This document shows positions 1-5,903 of a stretch of DNA of 6,832 bases, in pieces. Positions within the stretch are counted from its first letter, which is position 1. Every line of letters begins with the position of its first letter. Below the pieces are notes generated by a model. It was not told the DNA's origin, did no database searches, and saw only the letters and a program-made list of their open reading frames with translations. The position numbers were made by a program, and so were the translations under genes. This stretch comes from JAZLDV01 sp045614925 (GTDB lineage: Bacteria > Bacillota_I > Bacilli_A > Erysipelotrichales > Coprobacillaceae), in the NCBI GenBank assembly GCA_045614925.1, contig JAZLDV010000089.1:1-6832 (forward strand), in the 5' to 3' direction.

Positions 1-20
1 CTTTCTATTAATCATATAAG

Positions 21-61
21 AAATAAAAAGAAAACACAAGTAAACAAAATTTACTTGTGTT
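21..61 (-). terminator. Intrinsic terminator of the SEL1-repeat gene
   Basis: An inverted repeat (arms about 33-44 and 50-61, ACACAAGTAAA against TTTACTTGTGT) forms a stem of about 12 bp with a 5-base loop. Read on the minus strand it is followed by a T-rich run (complement of 21-32). It begins nine bases past the stop codon of the SEL1-repeat gene. The plus-strand side is also T-rich (61-71), so it could work in both directions if a convergent gene lies left of the window. Confidence 0.85.
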
Positions 62-69
62 ATTTTTCT

Positions 70-2619
70 TTAATGATCAGTATTCTCGATTTTATTTAAA
101 ATCGTTTCTTTAAATGTTTCAGCATTATTTATTTTATATGAAATAGCTATGTCTATATAATCTAATGCTTTTTCTAAATCCTGTTCAACACCATCACCAT
201 ATGTATAACAGATAGAAAGATAATAATAAGCATAAGGTTCTTTATAAGAAACAGCTTCTAAGAATAATTTATAAGCACGATTTTTATTTTTTCTTATTCC
301 TTTACCTTCATAATATAAAGCACCTAAACTTGTTAATGCTTTTGGCTCATTATGGTCAATAGCCATCTGATAATAGTAAGCAGCTTCAGAATATTTTTCT
401 AAAACTTCATAAAATAAACCTAAAGCAAACATAGATTTAATATGACCTAATTCAATCGCTTTTTTATAATATTCAATAGTTTTATCATTATCAATTTCAT
501 AACATTTACCTTGTCTATAAATTAAAGCCATAAAATAATATCCAGCTCCAATATTATATTCTGCAGCTTTTTTATAATATTCTAAAGCTTTAAAATAATT
601 CACACCTACACCTTCTGCATAATAATACATATGTCCTAAATTGATATAAGAATAAACAAAAGGTCTATCAGTCTGTAATGATAATTCATAATGTTTTAAA
701 GCTAATTCAAAGTCCTGATGTGTTCCAATCGCAAAGTTATAGCATCTTGCTAGATTATAATGACTTCTAGCATGATTATAAGAAGCACCTAATTTATAAT
801 ATTCAAATGCTTTTTCTTTATCTGCTTCACATACTAATCCTTCTTCATAATAATCTCCAACACAGCAATAGGCAGCAGTATAACCAGCTTCAGCAGCTCG
901 TTTGAAATGATCAAAAGCTTTTTGCTTATCAGTATATCTAAGATTAGGATTATCATAGATAACTGCTAAATTATATAAAGCTCTTGCTTCATTATACGAA
1001 GCAGCAATTTTATAATAATTAACAGCAGTGTCTAAATTGACTTCAACACCAATTCCCACTTCATAACAATAAGCTAAATTAGTTGTAGCAGGATGATAAC
1101 CTAAATGACTTGCATGTTCATAACATTCAATCGCTTTATCTAAATCAATCTCTGTTCCAATACCTGCTTCATAACAATAACCTAAATCACATAAAGCTTT
1201 AGTATTACCTAGTTTTGCCGCGCCTGCATAACACATAAATGCAGATTCTAGATTAATCTCACAGCCAATACCAAGCTCATAATAATGACCTAATAATGCC
1301 ATTCCACCTGGATCACCTGCAATCGCAGCTTTTTCACAACATTCAAAAGCTAGTTCTTTATTTTCTTCACACATAATTCCTTTTTCTAAGAAAAATGCAT
1401 ATTTACAAAGTGCTGGTGGATAATTAGCATCAGCGCTTTGTTTTAAATAGTTAAATGCTAATTTAGGATTCTCATTTTCAATCATTGATCCATAGCACAT
1501 ATATGCTCTAGGATAACCAGCATCAGCACTTATTTTATAAAGTTCTTTTGCTTTATCTAAATCCACATCAACACCTATACCCATTTCATAACAATATCCT
1601 AAGAAACAGAATGCAGGTGGATGATATCCATGGCATGACTGCTCATAATAGAATACAGCTTTCTTAGGATCTTTTTCTACACCTTGTCCCACTTCATAAC
1701 AATAACCTACCTGTAACTGACAAATAGGATCATGAACTTCAGCACCTTTTTTATACCAATGAAATGATTCTACATAATCAACAGGCACTTCTATACCTTC
1801 TTCATATATTTTAGCTAAATGATAATAAGTCGTATAATATTTTAAATCAGCAGCCTGTTTAAATAATTCAATTGCTTTATGAGTATCTTTTGTAGTACCT
1901 GTTCCCTTTAAATAACAATCACCTAAAAAGAATACAGCTCTAGGATAAAGATCTTTAGCTGCTTTTTCAAAATAAATAAAAGCATCGTCTTCATTAATCT
2001 CTGTTCCTATACCAGTTAAACAGCAAAATGCATAATTACATGCAGAAATAGTATCATTTAAATCAGCAGCTCTTTTATATAACTCAACAGCTTTTGCTTC
2101 ATCTTTTTTAACACCTAAGCCATTTTCATATAAATACCCCATAGTAGACATAGATGGAGCATGATTAATTCTTATATTTTTTTCTAAAAGATAAGCAGCT
2201 TTATATTCATCTTGAACAACATTGTCTCCTCTTAAATAACGAAAAGCAAGATCCATTAATTGATCACCTAATAATCCATATTCATCATCATATTCAATGA
2301 CATTTTCATATGATAATAAACATAAATCCATACCAATACAGTCTTCATTTTCTTCTATATAATAAACTTCTTTTTCTAAATAAGGAGAATTAAATAAATC
2401 TGGGTATTGAGGAATCTCATAAAGATTCATTAATTCATAAACCTGGTGTTCATAGTCTCCTCCAGTAAAAGTCTTTACTTTCATTAAACCTTGCTCACCA
2501 CTATATATATCATTTAAAAATACCCATGCACAATCTGAATATTCAACAGATACAAAATCAACCTTAAATCTATTAAATAATGGCTCATAGGATTGTAGTC
2601 TTTCAAATAAATTGTTCAA
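70..2619 (-). CDS. Large cytoplasmic SEL1-like repeat protein (about 20 repeats)
   Basis: The predicted product is 849 residues. It has no signal peptide or membrane segment, so it is probably cytoplasmic. Residues 1 to about 118 are not repetitive and I do not recognise them. From about 119 to 831 there are roughly 20 tandem SEL1-type repeats, mostly exactly 36 residues, with the pattern LGYCYExGxGVExDxxKAxEYYKxAAxxGYP. The last 18 residues look like a capping helix. SEL1 repeats are TPR-like helix pairs that form solenoids for protein-protein contacts, so a scaffold or adaptor role is likely; the partner cannot be read from the sequence. The protein has about 29 cysteines, many at the same repeat position. 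Repeats 8 and 18 are shortened in the inter-helix loop. The start is the TTG at 2617-2619, because AAGGAG lies nine bases upstream; the in-frame TTG at 2626-2628 directly abuts that site. The gene is monocistronic and divergent from the chromate-transporter pair. Confidence 0.93.
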   Translation of the reverse strand: MNNLFERLQSYEPLFNRFKVDFVSVEYSDCAWVFLNDIYSGEQGLMKVKTFTGGDYEHQVYELMNLYEIPQYPDLFNSPYLEKEVYYIEENEDCIGMDLCLLSYENVIEYDDEYGLLGDQLMDLAFRYLRGDNVVQDEYKAAYLLEKNIRINHAPSMSTMGYLYENGLGVKKDEAKAVELYKRAADLNDTISACNYAFCCLTGIGTEINEDDAFIYFEKAAKDLYPRAVFFLGDCYLKGTGTTKDTHKAIELFKQAADLKYYTTYYHLAKIYEEGIEVPVDYVESFHWYKKGAEVHDPICQLQVGYCYEVGQGVEKDPKKAVFYYEQSCHGYHPPAFCFLGYCYEMGIGVDVDLDKAKELYKISADAGYPRAYMCYGSMIENENPKLAFNYLKQSADANYPPALCKYAFFLEKGIMCEENKELAFECCEKAAIAGDPGGMALLGHYYELGIGCEINLESAFMCYAGAAKLGNTKALCDLGYCYEAGIGTEIDLDKAIECYEHASHLGYHPATTNLAYCYEVGIGVEVNLDTAVNYYKIAASYNEARALYNLAVIYDNPNLRYTDKQKAFDHFKRAAEAGYTAAYCCVGDYYEEGLVCEADKEKAFEYYKLGASYNHARSHYNLARCYNFAIGTHQDFELALKHYELSLQTDRPFVYSYINLGHMYYYAEGVGVNYFKALEYYKKAAEYNIGAGYYFMALIYRQGKCYEIDNDKTIEYYKKAIELGHIKSMFALGLFYEVLEKYSEAAYYYQMAIDHNEPKALTSLGALYYEGKGIRKNKNRAYKLFLEAVSYKEPYAYYYLSICYTYGDGVEQDLEKALDYIDIAISYKINNAETFKETILNKIENTDH
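127..2265 (-). repeat. Array of about 20 SEL1 coding repeats, 108-bp period
   Basis: This is the coding repeat array inside the SEL1 gene. The unit is 36 codons (108 bp). The 12-base string TTCATAACAATA (minus-strand codons Tyr-Cys-Tyr-Glu) occurs at 1060-1071 and 1168-1179, and again at 1585-1596 and 1693-1704; both pairs are exactly 108 bp apart. Other units have diverged, so the array is old, with some younger or conserved neighbouring copies. Unit 8 is about 31 residues and unit 18 about 32, both lacking part of the loop between the two helices. Unit 15 is about 38. Confidence 0.9.
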
Positions 2620-2628
2620 GATAATCAA

Positions 2629-2634
2629 CTCCTT
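2629..2634 (-). promoter_or_regulatory. Ribosome binding site that fixes the SEL1-gene start
   Basis: AAGGAG on the minus strand. It touches the first in-frame TTG (2626-2628) with no spacer, but sits nine bases before the second TTG (2617-2619), a normal distance. This favours the 849-residue product. Confidence 0.75.
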
Positions 2635-2661
2635 TTTATTGCTTATATTTCATTTTATCAT

Positions 2662-2691
2662 ATTATCTAATGGTTGTACATAAATTCACAA
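2662..2691 (-). promoter_or_regulatory. Probable promoter of the SEL1-repeat gene
   Basis: On the minus strand, TTGTGA (2686-2691) and GATAAT (2662-2667) are separated by 18 bases. This resembles a housekeeping-sigma promoter. It would give a leader of about 35 bases before the TTG start. The region is AT-rich, so chance matches are common. Confidence 0.5.
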
Positions 2692-2755
2692 ATATAAAAC
2701 ATTTTTAGAAAATGGATAAAATATGGTAAAGACTGTCATAATTAAGAATTCAATA

Positions 2756-2783
2756 TTTAAAAATAAAGAAAAGGGAGTATAAT
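2756..2783 (+). promoter_or_regulatory. Probable promoter of the chromate-transporter pair
   Basis: A perfect TATAAT at 2778-2783 has a weak -35 (TTTAAA, 2756-2761) 16 bases upstream. Transcription would start near 2790, almost at the AGGAG ribosome binding site (2791-2795), giving a very short leader of about 12 bases before the ATG. The -10 is convincing and the -35 is not. Confidence 0.6.
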
Positions 2784-2802
2784 AGCACACAGGAGTGATA
2801 GT

Positions 2803-3336
2803 ATGAAAGAATTATTAGAATTATTTTTTATATTTATGAAAATAGGATCTGTAGCTTTTGGAGGAGGGTATGCAATGTTACCTATTCTTCAAAAAGAATT
2901 TGTTATTAACAGACCATGGATTAGTGATGAAGAATTAATGGATTATTTTGCGATAGGTCAATGTACACCTGGAATTATCGCAATTAATGTTTCTACTTTT
3001 ATTGGAAATAAAAGAAAAGGGACTATAGGTGCTATTGTATCAACAATGGGATTTGTATTTATACCTATAATATTAATTACTGTGATTGCAAGTTTTCTAA
3101 CAAGCTTTGCATCAAATCCTATAGTAAATAATGCATTTGCAGGAATAAGAGTTATCGTATGTGTGTTGATTATTAATGCGATAGAAAGATTATGGAAAAA
3201 ATCTATTGTAAATAAAGTATCTTTAGTATTATTTACAGTTATCTTTCTAATTACATTTTTAACAAATGTTTCACCTGCATTATGTGTTATTTCAGCTGGA
3301 ATATTTGGATTAGTATTTGGAGGTAAGAAAGCATGA
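2803..3336 (+). CDS. Chromate transporter family protein, short-chain subunit 1
   Basis: The product is a 177-residue membrane protein of the chromate ion transporter (CHR) family, in the short single-domain form that works as a pair encoded by adjacent genes. Visible family marks are the glycine-rich FGGGYAMLP at residues 19-27 after the first hydrophobic helix, a TPGIIAIN segment at 55-62 followed by STFIG, and AFAGIR at 111-116. Hydrophobic stretches cover most of residues 70-100 and 115-172. The ATG has AGGAG seven bases upstream. The stop codon overlaps the next start (ATGA at 3333-3336), so the two are translationally coupled and probably form a heterodimer, as shown for the Bacillus subtilis YwrA/YwrB pair. 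The family is known for chromate export and related oxyanion transport. The natural substrate in this organism is unknown, and chromate itself is only a family label. Confidence 0.88.
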   Translation: MKELLELFFIFMKIGSVAFGGGYAMLPILQKEFVINRPWISDEELMDYFAIGQCTPGIIAINVSTFIGNKRKGTIGAIVSTMGFVFIPIILITVIASFLTSFASNPIVNNAFAGIRVIVCVLIINAIERLWKKSIVNKVSLVLFTVIFLITFLTNVSPALCVISAGIFGLVFGGKKA

Positions 3337-3875
3337 TTTATTTAAGATTATTTATAGAATTCTTCCAAGTAGGATTGTTTTCTATTGGGGGAGGATTAGC
3401 GACATTACCATTTTTATATAATATGGCAGATACAACAAACTGGTTTACAAGAGCAGATGTATCTAATATGATAGCAATCTCTGAATCAACACCTGGAGCT
3501 ATAGGTGTGAATATGGCTACATATGCAGGGTATCAATGTGCAGGTGTATTGGGTGGTATTATCGCAACTTTAGGGTTAGTTACACCTTGTATCATTATTA
3601 TTTTATTAATCGCAAGAATATTAAGTAAGTTTAAAAATAATCCTTTAGTTGATAAAGCTTTCTTTGGATTAAGACCAGCATCTCTAGCAATGATTGCAGC
3701 AGCTGGTGCAGGTGTATGTCAGGTTGCTTTGTTTAGAGGAACTACACTATTTGTTCCAGGAATAATATTAGGTTTATTTATTTATATTTTGTCTAAGAAG
3801 ACTAAATTAGGTGTTGTAGGCTTGATAGGAATAGGTGCCTTAGCTGGTATTTTATTTAGATTTGCAGGTATGTAA
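3333..3875 (+). CDS. Chromate transporter family protein, short-chain subunit 2
   Basis: The product is a 180-residue membrane protein, the partner of the preceding gene. It carries the same family signature: SIGGGLATLP at residues 17-26, STPGAIGVN at 52-60 followed by ATYAG at 62-66, and AFFGLRPAS at 109-117, which is closer to the family norm than the first subunit's AFAGIRVIV. Long hydrophobic helices follow at about 70-95, 114-130, 138-153 and 159-176. The start overlaps the previous stop by four bases, and GGAGGT at 3319-3324 inside the upstream gene gives an eight-base spacer. No stem-loop terminator is visible after its stop, so read-through into the winged-helix gene is possible. The pair is expected to act at the cytoplasmic membrane as an anion transporter; the substrate is not determinable here. 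Confidence 0.88.
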   Translation: MIYLRLFIEFFQVGLFSIGGGLATLPFLYNMADTTNWFTRADVSNMIAISESTPGAIGVNMATYAGYQCAGVLGGIIATLGLVTPCIIIILLIARILSKFKNNPLVDKAFFGLRPASLAMIAAAGAGVCQVALFRGTTLFVPGIILGLFIYILSKKTKLGVVGLIGIGALAGILFRFAGM

Positions 3876-3913
3876 AAATATAAAGCATATTCAATGAAAT
3901 AAGTCATATATAG

Positions 3914-3922
3914 TGATATAAT
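3914..3922 (+). promoter_or_regulatory. Extended -10 promoter of the winged-helix gene
   Basis: TGATATAAT is a TGn-extended -10 with a perfect TATAAT (3917-3922). No good -35 lies 16-18 bases upstream, as is usual for extended -10 promoters. Transcription would start near 3929, just before the ribosome binding site. It shows that the ATG at 3921, which overlaps the -10, is not the gene start. Confidence 0.65.
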
Positions 3923-3932
3923 GAAAACAGTT

Positions 3933-3940
3933 AAGGAGGT
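3933..3940 (+). promoter_or_regulatory. Ribosome binding site that fixes the winged-helix start
   Basis: AAGGAGGT, close to a full anti-16S match, is seven bases before the ATG at 3948. It lies downstream of the in-frame ATG at 3921, which has no such site. Confidence 0.85.
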
Positions 3941-3947
3941 ATATATT

Positions 3948-4130
3948 ATGGCAGAAAAAGAATTAGTATTAAAAGTTATGAAAGAAGCAGGAGTTCCATT
4001 AAATGCAGGTAAAATTGCAGAACTTTCTGGATTAGATAGAAAAGTTGTAGATAAAGCAATGAAAGATTTAAAGAAAGAAGAATTAATTGTTTCACCAGTA
4101 AGATGTAAATGGGAACCAGCAAATAAATAA
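3948..4130 (+). CDS. Very small winged helix-turn-helix protein (60 aa)
   Basis: The product is 60 residues starting MAEKELVL. It reads as one bare winged-helix DNA-binding domain: helix 1 at about 2-14, helix 2 in AGKIAELSGL (20-29), recognition helix in RKVVDKAMKDLKKEE (31-45), then a wing in IVSPVRCKW (47-55). The pattern 'intervention then AELSGLDRKxVDKAMKDLKKEELI' resembles the MarR or archaeal-type HTH fold that senses nothing by itself. There is no ligand or dimerisation domain and one cysteine (53). It may be a DNA-binding regulator or nucleoid-type protein; a role in controlling the chromate pair upstream or galT downstream is only suggested by position. It has its own extended -10 promoter and a strong terminator, although no terminator separates it from the upstream pair. 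Specific function unknown. Confidence 0.85.
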   Translation: MAEKELVLKVMKEAGVPLNAGKIAELSGLDRKVVDKAMKDLKKEELIVSPVRCKWEPANK

Positions 4131-4136
4131 CATAAG

Positions 4137-4174
4137 AAACTGCAGATATATTAAATTATCTGCAGTTTTTTCTT
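4137..4174 (+). terminator. Intrinsic terminator after the winged-helix gene
   Basis: Arms 4138-4148 and 4157-4167 (AACTGCAGATA against TATCTGCAGTT) pair perfectly around an eight-base loop, and the stem extends by one A-T pair outside. A run of six T (4166-4171) then CTT follows. It lies six bases after the stop codon and isolates galT from the upstream genes. Confidence 0.93.
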
Positions 4175-4182
4175 ATTATGTT

Positions 4183-4196
4183 TTAAAGGGCTTTCA
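4183..4196 (+). promoter_or_regulatory. Possible degenerate cre (CcpA) site upstream of galT
   Basis: TTAAAGGGCTTTCA matches 12 of 14 bases of the ideal palindromic cre sequence TGAAAGCGCTTTCA, with mismatches at positions 2 and 7. It sits 18 bases upstream of the galT extended -10, about where a -35 would be. Binding by CcpA would give glucose repression, which is usual for galactose genes. The mismatch at position 7 breaks the conserved central CG, so this is a candidate only. Confidence 0.4.
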
Positions 4197-4211
4197 TAGT
4201 TTTGTTTAAAA

Positions 4212-4220
4212 TGTTATAAT
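4212..4220 (+). promoter_or_regulatory. Extended -10 promoter of galT
   Basis: TGTTATAAT is a TGn-extended -10 with perfect TATAAT at 4215-4220. No convincing -35 is present. The start point would be near 4227, giving a leader of about 23 bases that includes the GGAGGG site at 4237-4242. Confidence 0.7.
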
Positions 4221-4249
4221 ATAGTGGGTAAAAATTGGAGGGATATATC

Positions 4250-5728
4250 ATGAATAAAGAAATTAATCAATTAATTCAATTCGCTTTAAAAAATCAAATG
4301 ATTCAAGAGGAAGACAAATACTATTCAGTTAACTTATTATTAGATTTATTACAATTAGATTCATTTGAGGATATGGATGTAGAAGAAGCATCATTATATG
4401 ACATTTTAGATAATATGTTAGCATATGCTGTAGAACATAACCTTGTAGATGATGATACAACATCTAAAGACTTATTTGATACAAGAATTATGAACTGCAT
4501 TATGCCAAGACCTAGTGAAGTTGTTAAAACATTTAAAGAATTATATAAAGAAGATCCTGTTAAAGCAACAGATTACTATTATAATTTATCTATCAATTCT
4601 AACTATATTAGAAAATCAAGAACTGATAAAAATATTTTATTTAATCATTATCATAAATATGGAGAAATTCAAATCTCTATTAACTTATCAAAACCAGAAA
4701 AAGATCCTAAAGAAATTGCTAAAGCAAAATTAGTAAAAAGTTCAGGATATCCAAAATGCTTATTATGTAAAGAAAACGTAGGTTTTGCAGGACATCAAAA
4801 TCATGCAGCAAGACAAACACATAGAATTATTCCATTAGTATTAAATAATACAGCTTATAATTTACAATATTCTCCATATGTATATTATAATGAACATTGT
4901 ATTATCTTTAATGATGGACATGTACCAATGCAAGTAGATAAAAATACATTTAAAAACTTATTTGGATTTATTAAACAATTCCCTCATTATATGTTAGGAA
5001 GTAATGCTGATTTACCAATCGTTGGTGGTTCTATTTTAACACATGACCATTATCAAGGTGGAAAACATCATTTCCCTATTGAAGATGCAAAAGTTATTAA
5101 AGAAATGGAAATTAAAGGATATAATGTAAAAGCTGAATTATTAAATTGGCCATTAACAACTTTAAGATTAACTGGTAATGATGAAAATGAAATGATTGAA
5201 TTATGTGATCATGTATTACAAAAATGGATTCATTATAGTGATGAATCATTAGATATTATTGCATTTACTAATGATGAAAGACATAATACAATTACACCTA
5301 TTTCAAGAATGAAAGATGGTCAATATCAAATTGATTTAGTATTAAGAAATAACAGAACAAGTGAACAATATCCAGATGGAATCTTCCATCCACATGCTGA
5401 ACATCATCATATTAAAAAAGAAAACATTGGTTTAATTGAAGTTATGGGATTAGCAATCTTACCAGCAAGATTAAAAGATGAAATGAATGATTTAAAAGCT
5501 TGCTTATTAGGTAAAGCAAATATTGAAGAAGTAGAATCATTAGCTAAACATAAAGAATGGTTTGAGCAATTAAAACAATTAGATATTAATGAAGATAATG
5601 TACAAGAAACATTAGAAAAAGAAATTACTAAAAAATTCGTTGCAGTATTAGAAAATGCAGGAGTTTATAAAATGGATGAAGCAGGTATTGAAGGATTTAC
5701 TCGCTTTGTTGAATCATTAAGTGAATAA
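4250..5728 (+). CDS. galT: Galactose-1-phosphate uridylyltransferase, class II
   Basis: The product, 492 residues, is the class II (Bacillus/Lactobacillus-type) GalT, which moves UMP from UDP-glucose to galactose-1-phosphate (EC 2.7.7.12), the central step of the cytoplasmic Leloir pathway. The length is normal for this class and longer than the roughly 350-residue class I enzyme. Visible marks are a CLLC pair (Cys170 and Cys173), GHQNHAARQTHRIIP just after it, and the active-site segment GGSILTHDHYQGGKH, in which HDHYQ is at 265-269 and corresponds to the histidine motif of the HIT-like transferase superfamily (uridylylated histidine intermediate). A second His cluster (HPHAEHHH) lies near 379-386. 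The ATG at 4250 is chosen because GGAGGG is seven bases upstream; the in-frame TTG at 4235 overlaps that site. No galK, galE or mutarotase gene adjoins it, and terminators on both sides make it a single-gene unit. Confidence 0.96.
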   Translation: MNKEINQLIQFALKNQMIQEEDKYYSVNLLLDLLQLDSFEDMDVEEASLYDILDNMLAYAVEHNLVDDDTTSKDLFDTRIMNCIMPRPSEVVKTFKELYKEDPVKATDYYYNLSINSNYIRKSRTDKNILFNHYHKYGEIQISINLSKPEKDPKEIAKAKLVKSSGYPKCLLCKENVGFAGHQNHAARQTHRIIPLVLNNTAYNLQYSPYVYYNEHCIIFNDGHVPMQVDKNTFKNLFGFIKQFPHYMLGSNADLPIVGGSILTHDHYQGGKHHFPIEDAKVIKEMEIKGYNVKAELLNWPLTTLRLTGNDENEMIELCDHVLQKWIHYSDESLDIIAFTNDERHNTITPISRMKDGQYQIDLVLRNNRTSEQYPDGIFHPHAEHHHIKKENIGLIEVMGLAILPARLKDEMNDLKACLLGKANIEEVESLAKHKEWFEQLKQLDINEDNVQETLEKEITKKFVAVLENAGVYKMDEAGIEGFTRFVESLSE

Positions 5729-5746
5729 TATAAAAATTTATTAATT

Positions 5747-5784
5747 AAAACATACGTAGTATAAGACTTACTACGTATGTTTTT
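5747..5784 (+). terminator. Intrinsic terminator of galT
   Basis: Arms 5747-5761 and 5769-5783 pair over 15 bp with no mismatch (core CATACGTAGTA against TACTACGTATG) around a seven-base loop, ending in a T run at 5780-5784. It starts 18 bases after the galT stop. The A-rich upstream flank means it may also stop transcription from the other strand. Confidence 0.93.
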
Positions 5785-5806
5785 GTATAGAATGAAGATA
5801 ATAAAA

Positions 5807-5835
5807 TTAACATATAGTTATAGTTATTCTGTTAT
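5807..5835 (+). promoter_or_regulatory. Possible promoter of the lipoprotein gene
   Basis: TTAACA (5807-5812, five of six bases of the -35 consensus) is 17 bases before TGTTAT (5830-5835, four of six of the -10). Transcription would start near 5842, leaving a leader of about 60 bases. A tandem TATAGT repeat (5813-5824) lies in the spacer. The match is moderate in an AT-rich region. Confidence 0.4.
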
Positions 5836-5839
5836 GTAA

Positions 5840-5869
5840 CTAAATATAGATGCTTAAAAAAGTATTTAG
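5840..5869 (+). repeat. Inverted repeat in the lipoprotein leader
   Basis: CTAAATA at 5840-5846 is the exact complement of TATTTAG at 5863-5869, with 16 bases between; two more pairs form if the G at 5870 is bulged. It lies at or just after the predicted start point of the lipoprotein gene, so it could be an operator or a weak leader hairpin. Short AT-rich dyads arise by chance. Confidence 0.3.
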
Positions 5870-5903
5870 GTTTTATAGATTATCAAGATTGGGAGGATAG
5901 ATT

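Noticed and set aside
2620..2628. Longer TTG start of the SEL1-repeat protein (852 residues)
   Set aside because: It directly abuts AAGGAG with no spacer; the TTG three codons further in has a nine-base spacer.
2741..2760. GAATTC-centred palindrome as an operator for the divergent genes
   Set aside because: The symmetry stops at six bases and the flanks do not match, so it is likely chance.
3921..3947. Upstream in-frame ATG of the winged-helix gene (69-residue version)
   Set aside because: This ATG overlaps the -10 element, and the ribosome binding site lies inside the extra codons. The ATG at 3948 fits.
3876..3947. Terminator between the chromate pair and the winged-helix gene
   Set aside because: Only weak AT-rich pairings are present, with no GC-containing stem followed by a T run.
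4235..4249. Upstream in-frame TTG of galT (497-residue version)
   Set aside because: The TTG overlaps the GGAGGG ribosome binding site, which is correctly spaced for the ATG at 4250.
4515..4733. 72-codon open frame inside galT
   Set aside because: It is a shifted frame of galT, full of Leu, Ile and Lys from AT-rich codons, with no ribosome binding site. The galT frame is unambiguous here.
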